DNA of 64,000 nt from Candidatus Thiovulum stygium (GTDB lineage Bacteria; Campylobacterota; Campylobacteria; Campylobacterales; Thiovulaceae). Below, piece by piece: positions 57,390 through 64,000 of the stretch. The stretch spans positions 824,001 to 888,000 of the forward strand of contig CP091137.1 of the NCBI GenBank assembly GCA_021582295.1, written 5' to 3'. A program made the translations under genes and the position numbers. The stretch's first letter is position 1. Each line of letters opens with the position of its first letter. Under the pieces are notes generated by a model. That model made no database searches, was not told where the DNA came from, and saw only the letters and a program-made list of their open reading frames with translations.

Positions 57390-57644
57390 AGAAAATCCTT
57401 TGATATTTTACTTTTTCTAATATTTTTTATATAAATCAATAATTATTAATTAATCAAAATATAAATATTAAAAATATACAGCAATTTTTACATTTAATAT
57501 TTTTTAAAAGCTGTAATTATTGAAAATTTTGATAATGGTCGAAATTATAGCAAATTAAATAGAACTCTAAATTAATATATTTTTAGATTTTAATTAAAGA
57601 GGTAGATTTTTTAAATCTTACCTCATCAAAAAATATAATTTTAT
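57390..57644. other. Intergenic region: rpmH promoter and M14-cluster terminator
   Basis: A minus-strand TATAAT (complement of 57544-57549), preceded by TTTGC, is a good -10 for rpmH. Closer to the M14 gene, GAGGTAGATTT and AAATCTTACCTC (about 57599-57625) form an imperfect hairpin beginning with a degraded and ending with an intact ACCTCATC motif. It probably terminates the amidoligase-cluster transcript. Confidence 0.55.
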
Positions 57645-58589
57645 TTATTTATTATTAAATTTAACTATTCTAAAAACTATAGTTTGCTGGAAAATCAGTG
57701 GGTCACTATACATACAAGAGACGATTCCATCACTTTTGGCATGAATATGCGATTTTACTTCACCTGAAAGTGAATCATAAACAATACCAATTAATTGACC
57801 TTCGCGAACTTGAATTCCTGTTTTTACAATAGGTTTAAAAATTCCAGCTTTTGGTGATTTAACAATTTCAACATTTTCATGCGAGACAACATCACTTTTA
57901 TAACCACCTGAAACTTTTAAATTTATAATTTTATGTATAGAAATAAAACGAATTAATGCATCTAATACTAAATCATTTTCAGTCTGAAAAAGATATTTTT
58001 TGCCACTAAAGACAATCGAATAAGCTTTTGCACCCCAAACTTCCCAATTATAAAGCAATGAACCGCTATCAACAGGTTCAAATTTTTTAGTATGAATAAA
58101 TTGCAGACCAAAACTTTTAGCACCTTCAATATCCATATAATTAGAATCGATTAATCTAATATATGGCATACAGTCAGCTTTATCTTTTCTATCTTCAATT
58201 ACGATTCCAAAATTAAAATCTTTAATTGCTTCAAAAAGTTTAAAAGCAATTCGTTGAGTGGTTTCACCTTTATCATAACCTGGAAACATTACATTTATAT
58301 CAGTATTATCGAGAGGCCAAAATCGTTTGCCCATATTTAAAGCAAAATGATTTACAGAAGGAATTATTAAAACTTCACCATTTATAAAATTTGGATCTAA
58401 AGTTTCTCGTTCTTGTAAAAAATGGACAAGTTGAGCTGCGGAAAAAACTCCAGCAATTTCTTCCCCATTCATACCTGAAACAATTGCAATTTTTGGATAG
58501 CCCTCTTTTTTATTACCAAAACGAAAACCATAAACATTTAAATCATCACGAGATGGAGATTTAAACGAAAATAAAAGTTCTTTTATCAT
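57645..58589 (-). CDS. AstE/AspA-like M14-family protein lacking zinc ligands
   Basis: This 314-residue protein is clearly related to succinylglutamate desuccinylase/aspartoacylase (M14) and to the next gene upstream. It shares IAIVSGMNGEEIAG, DNTDINVMFPG and a C-terminal beta domain with lipoyl-like SPKAGIF. The zinc-binding His of the HxxE motif is Asn (N41-G-E-E44). The later D-x-H motif reads V-I-E (130-132), and the catalytic Glu region is replaced by SIVFSGKKYLF. It is therefore probably a catalytically dead paralogue, perhaps a substrate-binding or regulatory partner. It is the last gene of the cluster. Confidence 0.85.
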   Translation of the reverse strand: MIKELLFSFKSPSRDDLNVYGFRFGNKKEGYPKIAIVSGMNGEEIAGVFSAAQLVHFLQERETLDPNFINGEVLIIPSVNHFALNMGKRFWPLDNTDINVMFPGYDKGETTQRIAFKLFEAIKDFNFGIVIEDRKDKADCMPYIRLIDSNYMDIEGAKSFGLQFIHTKKFEPVDSGSLLYNWEVWGAKAYSIVFSGKKYLFQTENDLVLDALIRFISIHKIINLKVSGGYKSDVVSHENVEIVKSPKAGIFKPIVKTGIQVREGQLIGIVYDSLSGEVKSHIHAKSDGIVSCMYSDPLIFQQTIVFRIVKFNNK

Positions 58590-58608
58590 TTTATACTATT
58601 CCTATATT

Positions 58609-59571
58609 TTATTTATGATCTTCATAAAAAGCAAAAATTCTAGCTAAAAGCGAACCTTCATAAACAATTGGATATTCACGAAGTGTAAAAAGAACTCCAT
58701 TTGCTGGTGAAAAAACTTCTTCTTCAATTTTGCCTGATAATGGCGAAACGATATTACCGATTTTGTCTCCATGTTTTACGATTTCATAATGAGCTGTTGT
58801 TGGAACAAATAAACCTGAATTCCCAGCATTTAAATAAAATACTTCACCATTTTCAGAAATAACAGGTTCTTTTAAATTTACGACTGGAATATTTAAAATG
58901 CCTAAATAAGCCATTAAATTTTTCAAACCTTCAACAAGTGAAAAACAGTATTCAGGAGTGATTCGCATACCGACACCCATTTCTACAACTAAAGTTTTAG
59001 TTCCACGAGAATTCATCGTATGTGCAAAAGTTGCCTCTAAAACAGTAATTGCATCATGAATCCAAACGAAATCGATACCCATTTTTTTTGCAAGTGGCAA
59101 TAACGAATCTTTAAATTCAGCACTCATACGAACTTGAGGAAGTTCTCGTAAAAAAATATTACTAGAATGTATATCTATGGCAAAATCACTACCACTAATT
59201 TCTTCAATAATACCTTCAGCGATTTGCGATGGTAAGAAATCGTTTTTTTTGCCTGGAAAAATACGATTCAAATCAACATTATAAAAAGGGATACTTCTAG
59301 TAATGCTATCGATGCCAAGAGAATTTAAAGCTGGATAAATATCTATAATGCCATTTATTTTATCTTTATTATTATTCAACCAATCTGATAATAAATAACA
59401 TACATATTGACCTTCAAGTTCATCACCATGAGTTCCACTGACGATAGAGATTCTCTTTACTTTTTCTTCGATTACCTCATCGATATCCAGATTAACAGGT
59501 AAAAAACGATTTTTTTGAACTCTGAAATCTTCACTAACAGGCAGTTCAATATTTAAACTTTTTTCTATCAA
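58609..59571 (-). CDS. AstE/AspA-like M14-family zinc deacylase
   Basis: This 320-residue enzyme of the succinylglutamate desuccinylase/aspartoacylase family has its ligands intact: H48-x-x-E51 in VSGTHGDELEG, the arginine pair region NVDLNRIFPG, D133-x-H135 in FAIDIHSSN and the likely catalytic Glu197 in LVVEMGVG. A C-terminal beta domain (SPLSGKIEEEVFSPANGVL) is typical. It would hydrolyse an N-acyl or isopeptide-type amide. Being between the transglutaminase gene and its inactive paralogue, it likely works in the same pathway. The natural substrate is unknown. Confidence 0.88.
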   Translation of the reverse strand: MIEKSLNIELPVSEDFRVQKNRFLPVNLDIDEVIEEKVKRISIVSGTHGDELEGQYVCYLLSDWLNNNKDKINGIIDIYPALNSLGIDSITRSIPFYNVDLNRIFPGKKNDFLPSQIAEGIIEEISGSDFAIDIHSSNIFLRELPQVRMSAEFKDSLLPLAKKMGIDFVWIHDAITVLEATFAHTMNSRGTKTLVVEMGVGMRITPEYCFSLVEGLKNLMAYLGILNIPVVNLKEPVISENGEVFYLNAGNSGLFVPTTAHYEIVKHGDKIGNIVSPLSGKIEEEVFSPANGVLFTLREYPIVYEGSLLARIFAFYEDHK

Positions 59572-59604
59572 GATATTTATAAACCTCCGCTATATTATAT
59601 TAAT

Positions 59605-60393
59605 TTAATTATAAATTTCCATTTTAGTGAAAACTTTTAATTGCTGTTTGCTTTTGCCGACAAAAGAGCCTTTATTAATAGCTGTATCAAGAGCATCTCG
59701 TCCTTGAGCTATTTTAATATAAGGTTCATTTTTAATAATTCTATTGTGAGTTGGATCAACACCGAGCCAAATTTTTCCATTAAAATATTCAACCCAAGCA
59801 TGACTTTCACCTTCACCAGTAACAAAACCACTCACATAACGAGCAGGAATTTTTAGATCTCTTAGATAAGCGATAAGCAAATGTGCGAAATCTTGACAAA
59901 CTCCTCGTTTTGATTGAAGAATTGTATCAATAGAGCTATAAGCATCAGTAACACCGCTTTCATATTTAAAATTTTGAAAAATATATTCATTGGCTAATAA
60001 TACATTTTTTTCAATGTTATTATAAATTTTTAACTCATTTTTAAAATTTAAATATTCATTTATATATATATTCGAAGTTGTTAAATTGGTAGCAGAAAGA
60101 TACATTTCATTTAAAAAATCATCTTGAAAATCAAGATATTCAGAAAAGAAATCAATTTTTGCTGAAATTTCGACACTAAAACTTTTGTGATAATTATTAA
60201 TAGTTCCGAAAGTTATGACATTTCCGAAACCATCAATAATATTATTTATATAGATATTATTTTGAAGAGAAATAACAAATTCTTCAACTCTATAAAAAGG
60301 AGTTTTTCGCGGAGTTATTTTAAGAGCAAATCTATGGTCTTTAACTTCGTTACTAAACTCCAAATCAAAACGATAATTTAATTTAACTCGCAT
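59605..60393 (-). CDS. Transglutaminase-like cysteine protease
   Basis: This 262-residue protein has an N-terminal beta-rich domain (the bacterial transglutaminase-like N-terminal type, about 1-90) and a C-terminal transglutaminase core. The Cys-His-Asp triad is C166 in SKRGVCQDFAHLLIAYLRDL, H198 in ESHAWVEYF and D213 in GVDPTHN. It has no signal peptide, so it is cytoplasmic. In other bacteria this family accompanies alpha-E and ATP-grasp amidoligase genes, where it is proposed to hydrolyse or transfer the amide bonds they make. It lies directly after the alpha-E gene. Confidence 0.92.
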   Translation of the reverse strand: MRVKLNYRFDLEFSNEVKDHRFALKITPRKTPFYRVEEFVISLQNNIYINNIIDGFGNVITFGTINNYHKSFSVEISAKIDFFSEYLDFQDDFLNEMYLSATNLTTSNIYINEYLNFKNELKIYNNIEKNVLLANEYIFQNFKYESGVTDAYSSIDTILQSKRGVCQDFAHLLIAYLRDLKIPARYVSGFVTGEGESHAWVEYFNGKIWLGVDPTHNRIIKNEPYIKIAQGRDALDTAINKGSFVGKSKQQLKVFTKMEIYN

Positions 60394-61074
60394 TTAACTT
60401 TCGTAACGAATAATTTCATTTACACAGCTACTAATTTTTTGCAGTGCTTCAGAAACAGTTAAATTCTCTAATCTTACAGGAGTAAATTCTGGATTGATGG
60501 CAATACCAATAGTATTTAATTTTTGAATATCAAATTTCAAATTTATATTATCATTTATATTTTCATCGTTTTCGAATAATCTTAATTTCATATCTATACC
60601 TTCAACAGTTTGACCAAATTCGATTAACATTTGAACAATGCCATGTTGAGTCTTTAAAAATATTCGACCCCAAAAACTATCAAGTTTGCGAATTAATTTT
60701 TCAATCTCTTTTGGACTGATACTTTTTCGATCTCGTTCTTTTAAATTCGTATAAATTACATTTATAAACATAAAAGCATCTTCATCAAGAATATCTCGTA
60801 ACATAGTTGCATTTTCTCGAGCCTGATCGATGAGGTAACAAAGATTTGATTCTTTAACTTCATAAACAGTTTTATAAAAAAACTCGACAGCACTATTATA
60901 ATTTATATCTTTAGTAAGTTTAGTAAAAAAATGTTTTCCAGCTTCTTTATCAATGTCTATAACGACATCAAAAGTTTTTATACTTTCTTTAGCGATAATT
61001 TCGAATCTTTGAAGATAGCGACCGATCCAATATAAACCATCTGCACTTCTAATGCTTAAATATTTATTTTTCAT
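60394..61074 (-). CDS. Alpha-E domain protein (DUF403)
   Basis: This 226-residue all-helical protein begins YLSIRSADGLYWIGRYLQR, the diagnostic DUF403/alpha-E opening with its acidic/aromatic pattern. It continues with ARENATMLRDILDEDAF and a long helical bundle. It is shorter than the usual form of about 310 residues. The function is not known biochemically, but the family is almost always linked to circularly permuted ATP-grasp proteins. It starts 12 bp after that gene and abuts the transglutaminase gene. Confidence 0.9.
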   Translation of the reverse strand: MKNKYLSIRSADGLYWIGRYLQRFEIIAKESIKTFDVVIDIDKEAGKHFFTKLTKDINYNSAVEFFYKTVYEVKESNLCYLIDQARENATMLRDILDEDAFMFINVIYTNLKERDRKSISPKEIEKLIRKLDSFWGRIFLKTQHGIVQMLIEFGQTVEGIDMKLRLFENDENINDNINLKFDIQKLNTIGIAINPEFTPVRLENLTVSEALQKISSCVNEIIRYES

Positions 61075-61086
61075 ATATTTTCTCTC

Positions 61087-62445
61087 CTATTCAACTATCC
61101 AAGTATCTTTAAAACCGCCACCTTGAGACGAATTTACAAGATAATTTCCAGCTTCGAGAGCATATCTTGTTAAACCGTTTGTCCAAACATAAATTTCTTC
61201 ACCATAGGCTACATAACATCGTAAATCAGATTTTCTTGGAACAATTTCACCATTCATAAAACATTCTACATCATAAAATTCGATAAGTTCTTGAGCGATA
61301 AATCTTCGAGGTTCTCGTTTAATAACCTCTTTTAAATCAGAAAGTTGAACAGCACTCATTTTGTAGCCAAAAAGAACACCGTATCCACCAGCTTCAGCAA
61401 CATCTTTAATAACAAGTTTTTCGATATTTTCAAGAACATATTTCATATCATTTTCGAAATATGGCAAATAAGTTGGAGCATTATCGATAATTGGTTCTTC
61501 ATTTAGATAATACTTTATCATTTTTGGAACAAAATAATAAATACCTTTATCATCGGCGATACCATTTCCAATGCTATTAATTAAAGCGATATTTCCACTT
61601 CGATAAACATTAGAAAGTCCTGCGACACCAATCATACTATCAGGTTTAAATTCGAGAGGGTCAAGAAAGTCATCATCAAGACGGCGATACATTGCACCGA
61701 CTTTTTCTCGTTTGCCATCAAAACTTTTTAAATATAATTTATCATCGCGAACTTCGAGATCGCTACCAACAGCTAAAATAGCATCAGTCTGTTTTGCAAG
61801 ATAAGCATGTTCATAAAAAGCTGAATTATATCGTCCTGGAGTTAGAACTACATTTATACCGCCAGTTGAAACATAGTTCATCATTTCAGCCAATTTTTGA
61901 GGGTAATAGCGAATTTTTTCAACATTCATTTGTTCAAAAATTTCAGGATAAACTTTACGATAAGCTTGTCGAATTGAAAGAGGATAACTTGCTCCACTTG
62001 GAACTCGTAAATTATCTTCAAGAATTGTCCAACGATTATTTGCACTGTTTTTAACTAAATCAATTCCACTTATATGTGTTCTTATACTTCGTGAAGTTTT
62101 AACACCATGAAATTCTGGACGATAAGCTTTTGAAGAAAAAACAAATTCAGCAGGTATAATTTTATCTTTAATTATCTTTTGATCACTATAAATATCATTT
62201 AAAAAAATATTAAGAGCTTTGACTCGTTGTTGAAGTCCTCGTTCAAGAACTTTAAACTCATCTTTTGGAATAATTCGCGGAATAACATCAAATGGAAAAG
62301 ATCGTTCTATAAATGAGCCATCTTTAAATAAGTTAAAATTAATACCAAAGTTATTAGTGAATTCTTTTAAATCTGCAATTCGATTTTTATCAAGTTTATT
62401 AAAAATCTGGAAGAATTGTTCAAGTTGTGGATTCTTTTCAGTCAT
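61087..62445 (-). CDS. Circularly permuted ATP-grasp amidoligase
   Basis: This 452-residue ATP-grasp protein (type-2 circular permutation, DUF404/DUF407) shows QRVKALNIFLNDIYSDQKI, RTHISGIDLVKN, WTILEDNLRVPSGASYPL, NVVLTPGRYNSAFYEHAYLA, VYRSGNIALINSIGNGIADD and VIKDVAEAGGYGVLFG. The last of these supplies nucleotide- and metal-binding residues. It should activate a carboxylate and join it to an amine, giving a peptide-like metabolite or protein tag. It is the first gene of the five-gene minus-strand cluster. Confidence 0.92.
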   Translation of the reverse strand: MTEKNPQLEQFFQIFNKLDKNRIADLKEFTNNFGINFNLFKDGSFIERSFPFDVIPRIIPKDEFKVLERGLQQRVKALNIFLNDIYSDQKIIKDKIIPAEFVFSSKAYRPEFHGVKTSRSIRTHISGIDLVKNSANNRWTILEDNLRVPSGASYPLSIRQAYRKVYPEIFEQMNVEKIRYYPQKLAEMMNYVSTGGINVVLTPGRYNSAFYEHAYLAKQTDAILAVGSDLEVRDDKLYLKSFDGKREKVGAMYRRLDDDFLDPLEFKPDSMIGVAGLSNVYRSGNIALINSIGNGIADDKGIYYFVPKMIKYYLNEEPIIDNAPTYLPYFENDMKYVLENIEKLVIKDVAEAGGYGVLFGYKMSAVQLSDLKEVIKREPRRFIAQELIEFYDVECFMNGEIVPRKSDLRCYVAYGEEIYVWTNGLTRYALEAGNYLVNSSQGGGFKDTWIVE

Positions 62446-62586
62446 TTTTTCTCTTTATTTAGGTTTCATATTTATTCTAGCGAAAAAAACAACTTTTAGA
62501 ATAGCTTAAGTTATAAATATTTGATAAAATAAGAAAAATCTAGTAAAAACTTAACATTTACTTGAATTAAATTTATTTCATCAAAA

Positions 62587-63050
62587 TTACCAACTGTAAC
62601 CAAACCCAGCTAGAAACATACTTCCTAATATATATTCATTGCCAATTATTAAAGGAGAGCTATATAATAAATGTATATTTATATCTTTCCAAATTTTATA
62701 TTTTAATTTTATTCCATAAGATAAAAGCAAACCTCCAAAAGGTGCAGATTCACTATTTCCGATATATGCAAGATTTCCATCGGAATTTGCTAAATTACTA
62801 TTATCTGTTAATATATTAGTTTCTGATTCTGCAATATATTTGAATTCTCGACGATTGCCAAATATAAATCCAAATCCAACTCCACCAAAAAGTTCAAAAG
62901 TTAGATTTTTATAAGAATAAAAAATTGATGGGGCAGATTCAAATGAGATTAAATTTAATGAAGTGCCGAAAAGAATTTTTTTATCTTCAAACTGAAATCA
63001 CCTCATCTATATTTAAAAATAGTTCATAGCTATATGCTTTTAAGTTACTG
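62587..63050 (-). pseudogene. Remnant of an outer-membrane beta-barrel protein
   Basis: About 136 codons without a start read FQFEDKKILFGTSLNLISFE and, further on, LTFELFGGVGFGFIFGN, YGIKLKYKIWKDINIHLLY and a final GSMFLAGFGYSW. These are amphipathic strands ending in an aromatic residue, as in an outer-membrane barrel. Upstream of the TGA at 62998-63000 a further piece in another frame (LKAYSYELFLNIDEV) extends to about 63050, where the greA promoter begins. The 5' half is gone. Bases 62446-62586 hold only the ATP-grasp gene's leader. Confidence 0.6.
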
Positions 63051-63062
63051 ATTTAATTCTAC

Positions 63063-63104
63063 TATAATACTTTTATATTTAAAATTTTTTTAAATATTAG
63101 GAGG
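63063..63104 (+). promoter_or_regulatory. greA promoter and ribosome-binding site
   Basis: TATAAT at 63063-63068 is the likely -10. AGGAGG at 63099-63104 is a near-perfect Shine-Dalgarno, and it supports the GTG at 63109 as the greA start. Confidence 0.65.
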
Positions 63105-63108
63105 AATT

Positions 63109-63600
63109 GTGCAAAAAGAGTTTTTAACAGAAAAAGGTTTTGAGAAATTATCAACCGAAATTCGTCAATTAAATTTAATTGATAGACCAAAAATAATGCA
63201 AGAAGTTGAAAAAGCCCGAGAACATGGCGACTTAAAAGAAAATGCAGAATATCATGCTGCTCGAGAGCGACAACGAATGATTGATAAAAAGTTGGGTGAA
63301 TTAAATAACTTACTTGTAAAATCACAAATTGTTGATCCTTCAAAATCTGATTTATCTAGAGTTGGTTTTGGAACTACTTTTACACTTGCTGATGTTGATT
63401 CTGAAGAGGAAGCTAAATATACAGTTGTTGGTAGTTATGAGGCAAATAGTTCAAAAAATATTATCTCTTATCATTCACCAATTGCAAAATTAGCAATGGG
63501 AAAACAGATCGGTGATATTATTGAATTACGAGGATCTAAAGGCATTCGTGAATTTGAAATTATTAATATAGAATATATAGGAGATACCTTTGAAGATTAA
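63109..63600 (+). CDS. greA: Transcription elongation factor GreA
   Basis: This 163-residue factor stimulates RNA cleavage in backtracked RNA polymerase. The N-terminal coiled coil contains the signature EKAREHGDLKENAEYHAARE with the tip acidic residues, and the C-terminal domain has SPIAKLAMGKQIGDIIEL. It starts at GTG with a strong AGGAGG. It overlaps dut by 11 bp. Confidence 0.97.
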   Translation: MQKEFLTEKGFEKLSTEIRQLNLIDRPKIMQEVEKAREHGDLKENAEYHAARERQRMIDKKLGELNNLLVKSQIVDPSKSDLSRVGFGTTFTLADVDSEEEAKYTVVGSYEANSSKNIISYHSPIAKLAMGKQIGDIIELRGSKGIREFEIINIEYIGDTFED

Positions 63601-64000
63601 AATTAAAAAATTGCATATAGATGCAAAAATTCCAGCTTATCAAACAAATGGTGCAGTTGGTTTTGATTTGTCATCTGTTTCGTATATGACTATTCGTAGC
63701 GGTGAATCTGCTCTTGTGCCTACAGGTTTATCTATTGAATTGCCTAAAGGTTACGAATTACAAGTTCGTCCGCGAAGTGGTCTCGCTTTAAAATATTCGA
63801 TTACTGTTTTAAATTCTCCCGGAACCGTTGATAGCGATTATCGTGGTGAATTAAAAGTTATTTTAATAAATCATGGAAAAAATGATTTTGTAATTGCTGT
63901 TGGCGAACGAATTGCTCAAGGAATTATAAATAGAGTTGAACTTGTTGATTTTGATGAAGTTGAAGAGTTATCAAATACTGATCGTGGAGTCAGTGGTTTT
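63590..64000 (+). CDS. dut: dUTP diphosphatase (3' end beyond the window)
   Basis: A TTG start inside the end of greA, with AGGAG 5 bases upstream, begins LKIKIKKLHIDAKIPAYQ. Trimeric dUTPase motifs follow: GAVGFDLSS (I), VRPRSGLALKY (II), NSPGTVDSDYRGELKV (III), GERIAQGII (IV) and the beginning of motif V, DRGVSGF, where the window ends after 137 codons. It removes dUTP to prevent uracil misincorporation and supplies dUMP. Almost the whole protein is present. Confidence 0.93.
   Translation, partial: MKIKIKKLHIDAKIPAYQTNGAVGFDLSSVSYMTIRSGESALVPTGLSIELPKGYELQVRPRSGLALKYSITVLNSPGTVDSDYRGELKVILINHGKNDFVIAVGERIAQGIINRVELVDFDEVEELSNTDRGVSGF

Larger units (their letters stand above)
1199..63007. 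repeat. Dispersed 8-mer GATGAGGT, 38 copies on both strands
   Basis: Plus-strand copies start at 1199, 5608, 10434, 13592, 18126, 20847, 24198, 25500, 25944, 28299, 33512, 35207, 38109, 40616, 44808, 49709, 52307, 56314 and 60829. Complement copies (ACCTCATC) start at 5744, 8223, 12751, 16168, 17561, 19629, 21264, 26139, 28320, 33479, 33529, 34986, 40772, 44016, 49095, 54262, 57620, 59474 and 63000. The base before the motif is C or T in 31 of 38. Counting was by eye, so a few may be missed. Confidence 0.88.

Noticed and set aside
57255-57645. Replication origin near rpmH
   Set aside because: In many bacteria rpmH lies next to dnaA and oriC, but no dnaA, dnaN or cluster of DnaA boxes is visible here; AT-richness alone is uninformative in this genome.
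1199-63007. GATGAGGT as a Chi site for AddAB
   Set aside because: Kept as an alternative only: an AddB-like gene is present, but the equal strand counts (19 and 19) and the use as inverted terminator pairs fit an uptake sequence better. A genome-wide skew test is needed to settle it.
1199-63007. GATGAGGT as a restriction-modification target
   Set aside because: Restriction targets are normally avoided rather than enriched, and the only specificity gene here is a degraded hsdS.
62446-63108. Additional gene of the amidoligase cluster, such as Anbu
   Set aside because: The only coding signal there is a start-less beta-barrel remnant; no proteasome-type sequence is present.
1-64000. tRNA or rRNA genes
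   Set aside because: No T-loop-like GGTTCGANTCC with a matching acceptor stem, and no rRNA-like conserved blocks, were seen on either strand.

Overview
The window is very AT-rich (under 30% G+C by eye) and reads as chromosome from a Campylobacterota (epsilonproteobacterium). Evidence: the serA / small periplasmic protein / rpsA order, the receiver-plus-acidic-repeat protein just upstream of gmk (the Helicobacter 'poly E-rich' locus), a fused CcsB-CcsA cytochrome c synthetase, menaquinone synthesis by the futalosine route (mqnA, a nucleoside phosphorylase) and a CtsF-like competence/secretion protein. Genus cannot be fixed. A sulfide:quinone-oxidoreductase-like protein and an O-acetylhomoserine sulfhydrylase fit a sulfur-using lifestyle.

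Layout. 1-3.3 kb: end of an unidentified gene, DUF58 protein, AddB-like nuclease. 3.4-10.7 kb (minus): nhaD, lptB, tsaE, cNMP-binding protein, hisA, a broken outer-membrane protein, a small anchored protein, comF-like, metY. 10.8-12.0 kb: SQR-like gene, then a shared terminator. 12.1-19.2 kb (minus): a tight run hisG-tatB-tatC-trmH-ruvA-ctsF-like-amidase-recJ. 19.5-21.7 kb: purL. 22-28.3 kb (plus): SpoIIE-type phosphatase, small membrane protein, YkgJ-type cysteine-cluster protein, receiver/acidic-repeat protein, gmk, glmU. 28.4-33.4 kb: a giant repetitive surface fibre gene with seven and a half 375-bp repeats and a YadA-head-like region, flanked by matching direct repeats. 33.6-37.6 kb: ccsBA and atpB. 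37.6-39.7 kb: decayed hsdS and palindromic repeats, then a hairpin-rich non-coding stretch. 39.7-42.5 kb: flgF, aroB, mqnA, cytochrome c. 42.6-50 kb (minus): lipoprotein fragment, ruvC, nucleoside phosphorylase, serA, rpsA, rsfS, queH. 50-53.4 kb: trpA, torD-like, ferredoxin, lptF-like. 53.4-57.4 kb (minus): hemD, jag, yidC, yidD, rnpA, rpmH. 57.6-62.4 kb (minus): a five-gene amidoligase-type cluster (ATP-grasp, alpha-E, transglutaminase, two M14 deacylase-like proteins, one of which has lost its zinc ligands). 63-64 kb: greA and the start of dut.

The strongest unexplained signal is the 8-mer GATGAGGT. I count 38 copies, 19 on each strand, where about one is expected. It occurs in all kinds of genes and reading frames, and as inverted pairs forming terminator-like hairpins. 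This is the pattern of a DNA uptake sequence, and genes for competence-type functions (comF, ctsF-like, recJ) are in the window.

A second general feature is that many genes carry single-base frameshifts, several at A or T runs that look one base short (purL 5' end, jag, the gene at 22.9 kb, the outer-membrane protein at 7.6 kb). Sequencing or assembly error is the simplest explanation, so I annotate these as single genes with a probable frameshift.
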